Notes: generated by a model from the sequence alone, not told the origin. 64,000 nt of DNA from Paraburkholderia sp. IMGN_8 (GCF_038050405.1 NZ_CP150900.1:1178001-1242000), one strand, 5' to 3'. Positions 9,287 to 18,096 are shown, counted from the first letter of the stretch. Numbers and translations are program-made.

Positions 9287-10099
9287 TCAACGCGGCAGCG
9301 TATCGCCCAAAAAGTGCCTTGCATAACGTGCATTGATTTCGGAAAGACGGAGCAGCGTCAGAAAGTCCGCCGTGTTGAAGTCGGGATCCCAGGCCGGTGC
9401 GCCGCAAATTTTCGCGCCAAGACGCAGATAGCCCTTCACCAGCGGCGGCGGTGCGACGTCCGCGCCTGTTTGCAGTTCGTCGACCGGCAGCGGGGTATGC
9501 GGAAACGCGCGATATTCCGGCGTCGTCAGCGCGTTGTCGCGCAGCGAGCAATACAGATTCGCCGCGTAGTGACCGCCGTCGACCATCGCGACGCTCGCGC
9601 AGCCGAGCATCGTTTCATAGCCGTTGTGCTTCATGTACGCGGCGAGGCCCGCCCACAGCGACATGATCACCGAGCCGCTGCGGTAGTCCGGGTGCACGCA
9701 CGAACGGCCGACTTCGACCATCTTGGCGCGCAGGTGCGTGAGACGCGATACGTCGAACTCGCTTTCCGCATACAGACGGCCGATACGCGCGGCCTGATGC
9801 GGCGGCAACGCGCGATATGTACCGACAACTTTCAGCGTGTCGAGATCGCGCACCAGCAGATGATCGCAATACGAATCGAACGAATCGACGTCGAGACCGG
9901 CGGGGCCCGTCAGGCGGGCACCCATTTCATCGGCGAACACCCGGTAGCGCAGCCGCTGGGCCTCGCGCAGTTCTTCATCGGTGCGTGCCCATGTGACTTG
10001 CAGGCGATGCTGGGCGGTGACCGTTTCTTCGGCGCGCGGCAGACGGCGCAACTCGAAGATCGAAGCGAGGGGCAGGGTGGGCGTCGGCAGTTCTCGCAT
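9287..10099 (-). CDS. GNAT-fold N-acyltransferase, OlsB/hemolysin-like
   Basis: A 270-residue protein of the Acetyltransf_5 (COG3176) family, whose best known members are OlsB, which makes lyso-ornithine lipid from ornithine and acyl-ACP. Visible family features are RLRYRVFADEMGARL near residue 50, DHLLVRD, GTYRALPP and EVGRSCVHPDYRSGSVIMSLW, the acyl donor-binding region. OlsB activity is an inference; no olsA is adjacent. ATG 10099 was chosen over 10174 because AGGA lies upstream of it and homology begins there. The gene ends at the terminator shared with ppx. Phosphate-free ornithine lipids are often made under phosphate limitation, which would suit the neighbourhood. Confidence 0.82.
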   Translation of the reverse strand: MRELPTPTLPLASIFELRRLPRAEETVTAQHRLQVTWARTDEELREAQRLRYRVFADEMGARLTGPAGLDVDSFDSYCDHLLVRDLDTLKVVGTYRALPPHQAARIGRLYAESEFDVSRLTHLRAKMVEVGRSCVHPDYRSGSVIMSLWAGLAAYMKHNGYETMLGCASVAMVDGGHYAANLYCSLRDNALTTPEYRAFPHTPLPVDELQTGADVAPPPLVKGYLRLGAKICGAPAWDPDFNTADFLTLLRLSEINARYARHFLGDTLPR

Positions 10100-10302
10100 G
10101 TGGCGTCCTGGTCGAAAAAAGGGAGATTTCTTTTTTCGCCAATGTAGTAACGCCTGGTGACGATCGCATGGCAAAGCCGTGACGATTGGATGACTGCCCG
10201 TAAGCTGTGGGCTCGCAGCTTGTCATGTCACGCGGATGTGTTGTGCCGGCGCGACCGTGTGTGGCAGCGCCGGGGTGGCGTTCGAGGCCGCGCCGCGCAG
10301 GC

Positions 10303-10761
10303 TCAGATCAAATCGGGACTCATCGCCGCGCGCAGTACGGCTTGTTCGTCGCCGTTGCGTTCACGGTTGGAGATCCACCAGACGCCTGCCTTCTTCAGCG
10401 GCCAGCTCGCTTCGCTGTTGGCGAGCAGCAGGGCTGCGACGTGGCCGAGGGTCGGCTGGTGGCCGACGATCACAACGGTTTGGGCGATGCCTTCGGGCCA
10501 GCCGGCGGCGGTGAGCACATCGTTGGCGCTGGCGTTGGGGGCGAGCTCACGCACCACGCGATACTGGTCGCTCAAGGTTTCGGCGGTCTGGATGGTGCGC
10601 ACCGCGGGGCTCGCGAGAACCACCGCGTCCTCGGGCAGGCGGGCGCGCAGCCATTTGGCCACGTTCTGTGCCTGTTTGCGGCCCTTAGTGGTCAGCGCGC
10701 GGGCGAGATCGCTCGGGGCGAAATCTTCGGCTTCGGCGTGACGCCAGAGGATCAGATTCAT
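10303..10761 (-). CDS. sixA: Phosphohistidine phosphatase SixA
   Basis: Histidine-phosphatase-superfamily protein of 152 residues, the size of SixA. The catalytic RHG-type motif appears as LWRHAEAED at residues 5-13, followed by SPAVRTIQTAE and the second catalytic His in VIVGHQPTLGHVAALLL. SixA acts on phosphohistidine carriers such as HPt or PTS components. ATG 10761 has an AAGGAG ribosome site upstream; a 50-residue longer frame lacks homology and was discarded. Confidence 0.9.
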   Translation of the reverse strand: MNLILWRHAEAEDFAPSDLARALTTKGRKQAQNVAKWLRARLPEDAVVLASPAVRTIQTAETLSDQYRVVRELAPNASANDVLTAAGWPEGIAQTVVIVGHQPTLGHVAALLLANSEASWPLKKAGVWWISNRERNGDEQAVLRAAMSPDLI

Positions 10762-10979
10762 GCGTGTCTCCTTGACTCTGGTTGCGGCGGGGAAAGCAGC
10801 GCCGGTGGTTCGATCACTGTCGCATGCGGACTTGCGATGCCGCAAGGCAATGGCCCGGGCGGGTTGTATAAGCGAGAGCGTATATCGAAGAAGTCCGCAG
10901 GACTTCGCCACACGTCAAACGCTGCCCGACGGGGCGCTCGAACGTCTAGGCAGACGCTCCAAATGCCGCAAAATGCCGC

Positions 10980-11020
10980 CCAAAAGCAAAAACCCGCGAA
11001 GCCGGAGGCGACGCGGGTTT
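10980..11020 (-). terminator. Terminator of tRNA-Pro (minus strand)
   Basis: Read on the minus strand, AACCCGCG pairs with CGCGGGTT around a roughly 13-base loop and is followed by a T-rich tail, 14 bases beyond the end of the tRNA. Confidence 0.75.
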
Positions 11021-11033
11021 CGTCATGCTTTCG

Positions 11034-11110
11034 TGGTCGGAGCGATAGGATTCGAACCTACGACCCTCTGATCCCAAATCAGATGCGCTACCAGGCTGCG
11101 CTACGCTCCG
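11034..11110 (-). tRNA. tRNA-Pro (anticodon TGG)
   Basis: Full cloverleaf on the minus strand. The acceptor stem CGGAGCG (11104-11110) pairs with CGCTCCG (11038-11044). The anticodon stem TCTGA/TCAGA encloses loop TTTGGGA, giving anticodon TGG. The T arm reads GTAGGTTCGAATCCTAT. Discriminator A and an encoded CCA occupy 11034-11037. At 77 bases it is complete and looks functional. Confidence 0.97.
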
Positions 11111-11300
11111 ACGAATCCGAGATTCTACGTGGCATTCGGTGCCAGAGTCAATGGTGAATTGCGTCGGGCTGATAAAGGAGCGCAAAGGCGCATGTCCGCA
11201 TGCCTATGTATGCGTGTCATCAACGGCAACCCGATCACGATAATCGACACGACGCCGGTCGCGCCGAAGGGCATCGCGTGGCGACGCCGGCGAGACCGTA

Positions 11301-11543
11301 TCAATGCGCGGTCGCGGTGTTTGTTTGCTGTCTGTTGGAGAGATTGAAACCCGTGCGCCACAACAGCGCTGCGGCGTGCATGAGCGCGCGACGGTCGACG
11401 GCCGGCAGATCGTCGCGGCGGTTAAGACAGTCGGCGAGCGCGAGGATCGCACTGTCGACCGTCAGCGCGTCGCCTTCGTGAAGCGCGACGTGCCGGATTT
11501 CCCAAACGATCTTATCGAGGCTGCTGCCGTTCATCCTGCTCAT
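11301..11543 (-). CDS. Small hypothetical protein (80 aa)
   Basis: A predicted mostly helical protein: MSRMNGSSLDKIVWEIRHVALHEGDALTVDSAIL, then an Asp/Arg-rich middle and AALLWRTGFNLSN. A purine-rich GGGATGGGG precedes the ATG. No signal peptide or membrane segment is seen and the family is not recognised. Codon use is ordinary for the genome, and the reading frame spans most of the gap between tRNA-Pro and the next gene, which supports it weakly. Confidence 0.5.
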   Translation of the reverse strand: MSRMNGSSLDKIVWEIRHVALHEGDALTVDSAILALADCLNRRDDLPAVDRRALMHAAALLWRTGFNLSNRQQTNTATAH

Positions 11544-11664
11544 GGCTACCCCATCCCTTGCGCGTCGCTGTCAGTGTTCTTTCGAGTGTGCGAGCGCAGT
11601 GTATCGATGGCTTAATAGGCGGAATGTGCACAAGGGCACAAACGCACGAGCGGGCGGTTCTTCC

Positions 11665-11838
11665 TCAATGCCGGCGATGCATCCAGTCCGGCAGGTGCTG
11701 ATGAGTCAGCCAGTGGTGCAGCATGCCTTCGCCGTCGTGTTCGCGCCGGTAGGTTCTCATTTCGAAAATCGACAAGGCGAGCAGCACGAGTAGACCAATT
11801 CCGAGTCCGACCAGACCCGCGATCGATTCAGCGTCCAT
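11665..11838 (-). CDS. Small single-span membrane protein (57 aa)
   Basis: The product has a short N-terminus (MDAESIAG), one hydrophobic span LVGLGIGLLVLLALSIFEM and a basic, His-rich tail (HDGEGMLHHWLTHQHLPDWMHRRH). AAGGAG sits seven bases before the ATG, a strong reason to choose this start over one 15 codons upstream. The His cluster could bind metal, but this is a guess; the family is not recognised. Confidence 0.7.
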   Translation of the reverse strand: MDAESIAGLVGLGIGLLVLLALSIFEMRTYRREHDGEGMLHHWLTHQHLPDWMHRRH

Positions 11839-11993
11839 GGCAGTCTCCTTTGATGATGCAGCCATGCCTCCATAGTAGGACACGTATAACGAAATGGGAG
11901 GGGGTGGCTGTGTGCCGGGGAGCCGTGGATTACGCTTTGCAGGTAGACTCTTGGCGCTTTGCTGCCGCTATGTTCATTCTGTCTTGAGAGTCT

Positions 11994-12164
11994 ATGAATC
12001 GCGTTCTACTGATTGCGCTGTTGCTGGCTGCCGGCCTGACCGGCTGTGCCGATAATCCATCCGATCATCATGGCGGGCCACCGCCGAAAGATCCGGCCGA
12101 CTATCACGGTGTGCCAACCGACGACCGGCCGCCTTCGATGATGCCCGCGCCCGCCGCGCCTTGA
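11994..12164 (+). CDS. Very small lipoprotein (56 aa)
   Basis: ATG 11994 opens a frame coding for a classic lipoprotein signal: MNRVLLIALLLAAGLTGC, with lipobox LTGC at residues 15-18. A 38-residue Pro/Asp-rich mature peptide follows (ADNPSDHHGGPPPKDPADYHGV and PAPAAP at the end). The lipobox in such a short frame is unlikely by chance. No homologue is recognised. It is transcribed away from the minus-strand gene at 11665-11838; no clear terminator follows. Confidence 0.68.
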   Translation: MNRVLLIALLLAAGLTGCADNPSDHHGGPPPKDPADYHGVPTDDRPPSMMPAPAAP

Positions 12165-12266
12165 TGGGTTGTGGTCGGCGTGACGCGACCTGTTTGACAG
12201 GCCGCGTCGGAAGCCGCGCTGCGCCGTCCGGCCGGGCTCGCTGCTTCAACGAGAAAAAGGAAAGAC

Positions 12267-12296
12267 GAAGCACCGGCGCGGGCACGCCGGCGCTTC
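12267..12296 (-). terminator. Possible terminator downstream of the MATE gene
   Basis: Twelve-base inverted repeat with one mismatch (GAAGCACCGGCG / CGCCGGCGCTTC). On the minus strand it is followed by a pyrimidine-rich tail. It lies about 110 bases beyond the stop of the MATE gene. Confidence 0.45.
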
Positions 12297-12409
12297 TGAC
12301 CCGCGCAGACTGTTCGCGCGGAGAGCGCGGGCTGCAAGCATTCTAGGGCGAGCGGTGTGCCGCATATGTATGCGCTTGTTTCAACCCGTAACCGCATACT
12401 GCACAAACG

Positions 12410-13783
12410 TTAAATGGGCACCCTTGGCACCTTGGGCAGGGCGCGCACGACGCCCGGCAAAAAGCGCGCGAGCGTCACGCCGCGCGCGGCCATGAAGATC
12501 AGCATCGCGGCCCATAAGCCGTGATTGCCGTACAGCGTCAGCAACGCCCACGACGCCGCGACGAACACCGCAAACGACACCACCATCGACATCATCAATT
12601 CACGCGTGCGGGTCGCGCCGATGAACACGCCGTCGAGCAGAAAGCCCCATACGGAAATCACAGGCGACAGCGCGGCCCACGGCAAGTAGGTTTCAGCAGT
12701 GGCGCGCACCGCAACCTGATCGGTCAGGCGTTCGACGATCCACGCCCCCGCGCCCCAGTACACCAGCGAGAAACCGACGGCACCGAGCGCGGACCACAGC
12801 GCCGTCACCTTGACCGCCTGACGGAGCGCGTGCCGGTCGCGTGCGCCGATCGCGGCGCCGGCCAGCGCTTCGGCGGCGTGCGCGAAGCCATCGAGTCCAT
12901 AGGCCATGAAGGTCTGAAAATTGAGCAGCAGCGCGTTGGCGGCGAGCGTGGCGTCGCCCTGTCTCGCGCCGAGATGCGCGAACCAGCCGAACGATGCAAG
13001 CAGACACAGCGTGCGCACGAAGATCTCGCGATTCAACGCCACCAGACGCTTAATCGCCGCCGCGTCGAACAATGCGGCGCGGTTCAGCGCGGGCAGGCCG
13101 CGCGGCCGCCCGTGCCACAACAAAGCGGCACCGAGCACGAAGCCGAGCGCGTCGGCCGTGGCCGTGGCCGCGCCGATGCCGGCTACGCCCCAATCGAACA
13201 CGTACACATACAGCAGCACTGCCACGATGTTCACGCTGTTGATGAACACTTGCGACAGCAGCGCGAGCCGCACCCGCTGCGTGCCGAGCAGCCAGCCGAG
13301 CACGACGTAGTTGGCGAGGGCGAGCGGCGCGGCCCAAATGCGCGCGTGGCAGTAGATCTGTGCGTGACGCTGTACCGCGTCGCTGCCGCCGAACGCGCGC
13401 AACGCGTAGCCGATCAGCGGTGCTTGCAGCAGGAGCAGCGCCGCGCCGATCGCCGTCGCCAGCAACAGCGCGCGCACGACGTTGTTGCGCAACTCGGCCT
13501 GGTCGCCCGCGCCATGTGCTTGTGCGACGAGCCCCGTGGTGCCCATGCGCAGGAAGCCGAAGCCCCAGAACACGAAGTTGAAGAACAGGCCGCCGAGCGC
13601 GACGCCGCCGAGATACGACGCGCCGTCAAGATGTCCGGCGACCGCCGTATCGACCGCGCCGAGGATCGGTTGTGTCAGATTGGCGAGTACGATCGGAAAC
13701 GCCAGCGTCAGCACGCGCCGATGCCAGTGTATTGGCACAGCGGGCACGGCGGGCGCTGCCGCGCCGGGCGCGGTCTCGCTCAA
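12410..13783 (-). CDS. MATE/DinF-family multidrug exporter
   Basis: Twelve-span inner-membrane antiporter of the MATE family, DinF branch. The product is 457 residues with the MATE motifs LAFPIVLANLTQPILGAVDTAVAGHL near the N-terminus and, symmetrically, ALLLNFQTFMAYGLDGFAHAAEALAG in the middle. Substrates cannot be predicted. A longer frame runs to 13903, but its extra residues are the shadow of the upstream gene. The TTG at 13783 overlaps that gene's stop (TTGA) and has CAGGAA upstream, so a coupled TTG start was chosen. Confidence 0.88.
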   Translation of the reverse strand: MSETAPGAAAPAVPAVPIHWHRRVLTLAFPIVLANLTQPILGAVDTAVAGHLDGASYLGGVALGGLFFNFVFWGFGFLRMGTTGLVAQAHGAGDQAELRNNVVRALLLATAIGAALLLLQAPLIGYALRAFGGSDAVQRHAQIYCHARIWAAPLALANYVVLGWLLGTQRVRLALLSQVFINSVNIVAVLLYVYVFDWGVAGIGAATATADALGFVLGAALLWHGRPRGLPALNRAALFDAAAIKRLVALNREIFVRTLCLLASFGWFAHLGARQGDATLAANALLLNFQTFMAYGLDGFAHAAEALAGAAIGARDRHALRQAVKVTALWSALGAVGFSLVYWGAGAWIVERLTDQVAVRATAETYLPWAALSPVISVWGFLLDGVFIGATRTRELMMSMVVSFAVFVAASWALLTLYGNHGLWAAMLIFMAARGVTLARFLPGVVRALPKVPRVPI

Positions 13784-14088
13784 CTGCGTTCCTGCACACA
13801 GACCCACGGCGACACGACCACCGCCCACAGGTCGGGATCGCGCGCGGCGAAATCGGCGGCGGTCTCTGCCTGGACGCGTTCGACGAGGCCGGACGACAGC
13901 CATTGCGTGACTTGCGTGGTGTCGTCGCTGGCGATTGCTTCGGCGACGCTGACCAGATCGAGGTCGCGCGCGACGCGCAGCAGCATGCCGCGCGCAAAAA
14001 AGCGTTCGAGTTCGGTCCAGCCGATTTTGGCGGTTTCCGCGAGCAGCTTGGCGTACAGCGGGCTATGGGAGGCGTCGTTGGAAGTCAT
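13780..14088 (-). CDS. DUF2288 family protein
   Basis: A 102-residue cytoplasmic protein with the DUF2288 pattern: LYAKLLAETAKIGWTELERFFARGMLLRVA, then DLDLVSVAEAIASDD and the C-terminal DLWAVVVSPWVCVQE. The function of the family is unknown. ATG 14088 gives the family length; the longer frame to 14199 overlaps the divergent neighbour's start. Its stop overlaps the TTG start of the MATE gene, so the two are co-translated. Confidence 0.85.
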   Translation of the reverse strand: MTSNDASHSPLYAKLLAETAKIGWTELERFFARGMLLRVARDLDLVSVAEAIASDDTTQVTQWLSSGLVERVQAETAADFAARDPDLWAVVVSPWVCVQERS

Positions 14089-14197
14089 TGTGGGCGGGGT
14101 TTCTGACGGGCCGTTACTATAAACCATCGGCGACGACCGCCACGGCGGCGCGCGTTCCGGTACGCTTAAGTCCTTTCGATTTTTATTCTCCAACTTC

Positions 14198-14914
14198 ATG
14201 TCACAGGATTCAACGGCGCCGGTTTCGGGCGCGCAAGCTCACGTGGTAACCGACGCGACGCTCACGCGAGCCGACGTGGAGCGCCTCGTCGCGCTCAGCA
14301 AGGAGCCACTGCATTTCACCGACTGCGATTTCGAAGGCGCCGATCTGTCGCGGCTCGATCTGCGCGGCGCCGAGTTTCATCGCTGCACGATCATCGAGAC
14401 TTCGTTTTTCGGCGCGACGTTGTCGCATAGCCGCTGGGTCCGGTGCCGCGGCCGCGAGGCGGATTTTGCGTCGGCTGATCTGGTCGATGCGGCGTTCCAG
14501 TCGAGCGATCTGAACAACACCAGCTGGCGGCGCGCGAAGCTCGCATCGGCGTCGTTTCACAGATGCAAGCTGACCGGAGCGAATTTCGAAGGTTGCGCGG
14601 CACTGGGCTTGAGCTTTGTTGAGACCTTGCTGGTGGGGGCGCATTTACGCGGGCTGTCGTTTCGCAAGGCGACGCTGCAACAACTCGATTTCTCCGACGC
14701 CGATCTCGCCGGGGTCGATTTTCGCGAAGCGGTTTTCGACGGCGGCAGTCTGAAGGACGCGCATCTGAAGGGCGCGCGCTTTGAGGGCGCCGACCTGCGC
14801 GAGGCCGATCTGAGCGGCGTGCGGCTCGTCGATGCCGCGCTCTTCAAGGGCGCGACGATTTCACATCAGCAGGCGGCCGTGCTGGTGACCGAACTCGGTT
14901 TGCGAGTCATGTAA
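14198..14914 (+). CDS. Pentapeptide-repeat protein
   Basis: A 238-residue protein almost wholly made of A(D/N)LXX-type pentapeptides, from DFEGADLSRLDLRGAEF near residue 43 to LREADLSGVRLVDAALFKG near 220. These fold as a right-handed quadrilateral beta-helix. There are two blocks separated by CKLTGANFEGCAALGLSF, the arrangement of Qnr/McbG-like proteins that mimic DNA and protect gyrase. Gyrase protection is only a possibility; most such proteins have no known role. It is transcribed divergently from the DUF2288 gene, with starts about 110 bases apart. Confidence 0.88.
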   Translation: MSQDSTAPVSGAQAHVVTDATLTRADVERLVALSKEPLHFTDCDFEGADLSRLDLRGAEFHRCTIIETSFFGATLSHSRWVRCRGREADFASADLVDAAFQSSDLNNTSWRRAKLASASFHRCKLTGANFEGCAALGLSFVETLLVGAHLRGLSFRKATLQQLDFSDADLAGVDFREAVFDGGSLKDAHLKGARFEGADLREADLSGVRLVDAALFKGATISHQQAAVLVTELGLRVM

Positions 14915-15502
14915 GCGACGGTTGTTTTAAGCCGGCCGATTTTAGCCGTTGGGCCGGCTTGAACGAATGACCGGTAATGCTTATGATGCATTTCATCGAA
15001 TGAATAAAAATGCCTGATTGGCCACTGCGGGATTTGTCAGCGGATTTAAAAATTTAAATATCTTCGCTATTCTCGAATTTATGGGATGGGGCGGCGGTTT
15101 ATTTGCGCAGCCTGAATATCGATTAATAGTTCCGTATGGTGCGTTGGCGCACAAAGGCACGCCACGTGCAGGGCGCCGGAATCATGGCCGGCCGGGTTAG
15201 TTTGAATCGGCCAAACGCCTTTCGTCAGAGTTATTGAGGTGCCTCGGGCGAATGTTTGCTGCGTATGGCTTTGCCGGCCGATTGAAGATTTTCGTCTGCT
15301 CATTTAATGGCGTTTTGTGTCGAGACATTTGACGCATTTATTCATCTTATTTTATTGATTTCTGAATCACGTAATGCGGACTCCGTACGCCGCATCACAT
15401 TGCATGCGAAATTAATAGATTGCGCGAGTATAGGCGGATTGTTAGATTTCCTTCTGGCGCATGGTGAACCGGTCCTTTGCCGATATGCGCCGAACCCCCG
15501 TT
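14915..15502. other. AT-rich intergenic stretch
   Basis: About 590 bases without a convincing gene. It is clearly poorer in G+C than its surroundings, especially 14980-15100 and 15300-15450, with many TTTA/AATT runs. A 65-codon frame at 15307-15504 has no ribosome site and unusual codons and was not accepted. The region ends in a strong plus-strand terminator with no obvious gene to serve. Confidence 0.6.
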
Positions 15503-15529
15503 AGCCCGGCTTCGTGCCGGGCTTTTTTT
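15503..15529 (+). terminator. Orphan plus-strand terminator
   Basis: Stem AGCCCGGC / GCCGGGCT with a five-base loop and a seven-T tail. It is about 590 bases past the last plus-strand gene. It has no T run on the minus strand, so it does not serve the minus-strand gene ending at 15577. Confidence 0.85.
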
Positions 15530-15576
15530 ATCCGCGCGTCACTATCGATTCGCACGCGGTGCGCGGCCGGCTGCTG

Positions 15577-15903
15577 TCACTGTTTGCAGCGCACTACCAT
15601 CGACCGGTTCTTCACGTTCGCACCGAAGATCCCGCCGATCGAGCCACCCGAGGTGGCACCGTTGTCGACGTCCTTCGAAACGACGTCGTAGCCGTAGTTG
15701 CCGCAGACTTCGCCGGCGCGCTTGTAGCACTCGGCCCAGCTCGAGCTCGCGTCGCTGCCGCTGCAGTTGATCGCGAAGCCGGTGTCGCCGCTGGGCAGAT
15801 AAGTCATCGTGGTGGTGCTGGAGCAGCCGCTGAGGCTGCCGAGCGTCAGCACGCCGAGGCCAACCGCCGCGGCCATGGCCACCGACGCAAATGCGCTCTT
15901 CAT
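15577..15903 (-). CDS. Small lipoprotein (108 aa)
   Basis: The signal peptide MKSAFASVAMAAAVGLGVLTLGSLSGC ends in lipobox LSGC. The mature part (SSTTTMTYLPSGDTGFAINCSGSDASSSWAECYKRAGEVCGNYGYDVVSKD...) has four further cysteines that could form two disulfides, a central Gly/Ser stretch and the ending MVVRCKQ. AAGGAA lies upstream of ATG 15903; a longer start at 15948 was rejected for lack of a ribosome site. Similar short lipoproteins with the pattern INCSG...W..CY..A...C...GY are common in Burkholderiaceae; function unknown. Confidence 0.85.
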   Translation of the reverse strand: MKSAFASVAMAAAVGLGVLTLGSLSGCSSTTTMTYLPSGDTGFAINCSGSDASSSWAECYKRAGEVCGNYGYDVVSKDVDNGATSGGSIGGIFGANVKNRSMVVRCKQ

Positions 15904-16079
15904 TGCAAATTCCTTACAAATAACAAGGACGACGTGGCGGTTGGCCACGTCGCGTATCAGATTGAGCGTTTTATAGCATGCTGGGTTCCGCGGGCCTCGA
16001 TTGCAGTCCGCTGTGCCCGGCGCCGCTAACGCGTGGATAACGGGCCGCGAACGACCCGCTAATGGCCCGCCAGGACCCG

Positions 16080-16796
16080 CTAGCGAGCGGGTAGTGAGCG
16101 AGAGGGATCGATCGAGCGGCCCTGATAGCGCAACTCGAAGTGCAGCATCACGCGGTCGGTGTCGGTGTCGCCCATCTCGGCGATCTTCTCACTGCGCGCG
16201 ACCGTCTGACCTTCCTTCACCAGCAGCACACGGTTGTGCGCGTAAGCCGTCAGATACTCGGCGTTGTGCTTGAGAATCAGCAGGTTGCCGTAGCCGCGCA
16301 GGCCGTTGCCGGCATAGACCACCGTGCCGGCCGCCGCGGCCACCACGGGGGTGCCCGACGCAGCCGAAATATCGATACCCTTCGAATTGGCGCCGTCGAA
16401 GCGTCGTATCACCGTGCCGTCGGCCGGCCATACCAGCGAGATCGACGAAGCCGGCGCGGACGACGGCGAACTGTCGGCGGGCGCTGCGCGTGGCGTGGCC
16501 GAAGCGCTTGCGCTCCCGCCACCACTACTGCGTACAGCGCCGCTCGTCGATGCCGCGTTGCCCGGCGGCGCCACGCGCAACACCTGACCGACCTCGATGC
16601 TGTCCGGGTTCGTCAGATTGTTCCAGCGCACGATGCTTTGCACCGACTGCCGGTTGCTGCGTGCGATCTTCGAGAGCGTGTCGCCCCGTTCCACGCGATA
16701 GAACCCCGGACCCACCGGCGCAGACCCGCAGGCGGTAAGCACTGCCAGTAACGACGCGCAGGCAAGCCGCTTCATCATTCTTGTTGTGTCAAACAT
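16080..16796 (-). CDS. NlpD-like lipoprotein: LysM plus degenerate M23 domain
   Basis: Lipoprotein (LAVLTAC lipobox near residue 23) with a LysM peptidoglycan-binding domain (FYRVERGDTLSKIARSNRQSVQSIVRWNNL), a Ser/Ala linker and a C-terminal M23/LytM domain. The zinc ligands of active M23 peptidases are missing: SKGIDIS occupies the HxxxD position and MLHFELRY the second motif, as in NlpD, which activates amidases instead of cutting. A role in activating cell-division amidases is therefore inferred. ATG 16796 has GAGG five bases upstream; ATGs at 16775-16778 are alternatives. It is not beside rpoS, so it is probably a paralogue of the main NlpD. Confidence 0.88.
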   Translation of the reverse strand: MFDTTRMMKRLACASLLAVLTACGSAPVGPGFYRVERGDTLSKIARSNRQSVQSIVRWNNLTNPDSIEVGQVLRVAPPGNAASTSGAVRSSGGGSASASATPRAAPADSSPSSAPASSISLVWPADGTVIRRFDGANSKGIDISAASGTPVVAAAAGTVVYAGNGLRGYGNLLILKHNAEYLTAYAHNRVLLVKEGQTVARSEKIAEMGDTDTDRVMLHFELRYQGRSIDPSRSLPAR

Positions 16797-16925
16797 TGGA
16801 CCTCGCAAAGCGCTGCCACGCGCCGATCCCGATCACGCGGCAGGTAGATGCAAAAGCTGACGATTCTAACGGTTTTGCGTTGCAGCATCCGAGAAACGGG
16901 TTGCAGCGCGTGGATGGGGCCGCAA

Positions 16926-17834
16926 TCAGCTAAGCGTGCTAACGCCGATGCGCAACGCAGCCGTCTCGCTTTGACCCGGTTCGAGCCAGCGCAAGCCCAT
17001 GCCGTTGTGAATTGCATCCGGCAGCCCCAGCCATGGCTCGACGCAGTAGAAATCCGACTCGGGGGCTTCGGTCCATGTCGTCACTGCATACCAGGGCGCC
17101 GAGTCCGGGCGTTGCAGGTCGATCGTGATGACCCGGTTCAGGCCGGGCGCGACGAGGCGCACAGGCCGATCAGGCGCGCCGTCGAGACAATGGAAGCGGT
17201 CGAGAATGCGCGCCTCGTCGAGCGTATAGCGCGTCTCGCCCGGCTCGGCCGCGCTGATCGAGCCGTCGTCCTGCTGATGACGCCGTTCGGTGCGCGGCAG
17301 CTCCAGTGAGGTCTCGCCGCGCTGGGTGTGCGGCAGCGTGAAGTAGAAATGGTGGCCGGCGTAGTAGGGCAGCGGCGCGTCGCCGGTGTTGGCGGTGGTC
17401 AGCGTGACTTCGAGCGTGCGCGCATCGACTAGGGTGTACGCGGCTTCAAAACGGAAGCCGAACGGATAGCCGCCGCGGGTCGCGTCGCTGTCGGTCAGGA
17501 TCATGCGCAGGCCGGCGCCGTGCACGTCCGCGTGAGCCTCGAATGGCAGGTCGCGTGCAAAGCCGTGCATCGGCAACGCGCGCACCATGCCGTCGGCGTC
17601 GCGCCAATAGCCGATCTTGCCGTCGACGCGATGCCGTCCGAGAAACGGAAACAGCAACGGATTGCCGCCGCGGATCCTGGCGGGCTGGCTCCAGTTGGCG
17701 TGCTCGGGCCAATGGATCACCGGTTCGCCGTCGACGGTCCACGACAGCAGCCGGCCGCCGGCTTGTGGCGCGAAACGGAGCACGGAGGCGTCCTGGGCGA
17801 TCTCGAGAATGTCCTGTTGGGGGGAGAGGGGCAT
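16926..17834 (-). CDS. Aldose 1-epimerase family protein
   Basis: A 302-residue beta-sandwich of the galactose mutarotase superfamily. Features include the N-terminal AGGRLLSWTVDGEPVIHW, GGNPLLFPFLGRH, the conserved MHGFARDLPFE with a candidate catalytic His, YYAGHHFYFTLP carrying the second His, and the near C-terminal DFYCVEPWLG with the catalytic Glu. It probably interconverts anomers of a hexose or hexose phosphate (YeaD-like); the substrate is unknown. It is not in an operon with sugar genes. Confidence 0.85.
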   Translation of the reverse strand: MPLSPQQDILEIAQDASVLRFAPQAGGRLLSWTVDGEPVIHWPEHANWSQPARIRGGNPLLFPFLGRHRVDGKIGYWRDADGMVRALPMHGFARDLPFEAHADVHGAGLRMILTDSDATRGGYPFGFRFEAAYTLVDARTLEVTLTTANTGDAPLPYYAGHHFYFTLPHTQRGETSLELPRTERRHQQDDGSISAAEPGETRYTLDEARILDRFHCLDGAPDRPVRLVAPGLNRVITIDLQRPDSAPWYAVTTWTEAPESDFYCVEPWLGLPDAIHNGMGLRWLEPGQSETAALRIGVSTLS

Positions 17835-18096
17835 GGTCGATGGGCCTGGTTGGTAATGGTTAATAGCGGGTCATAGCGCTGGAACGCACGAACACAAAGC
17901 GGGCGCGATGGCGAATCCAACTCGCGGCTGGACCCGGTGGCAAGCGCCACGCGAGACGAAGATTCTGCGCTGCTTTGCGCTACGGGGAAACCCTTCTCGG
18001 GAAATTGCGGGTGTCGCAGACGCGCCATCCTTGCTGATAATCCGTCTGACTGCCCGGTGTCTTCGACTGCCGGGTGAGACAGGCTCAGGAGGCATT

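Noticed and set aside
15307..15504. 65-codon frame in the AT-rich region
   Set aside because: No ribosome site, unusual codon use and it runs into the terminator; probably non-coding.
16080..16796. Active M23 endopeptidase
   Set aside because: The HxxxD and HxH zinc ligands are missing; the domain is of the NlpD non-catalytic type.
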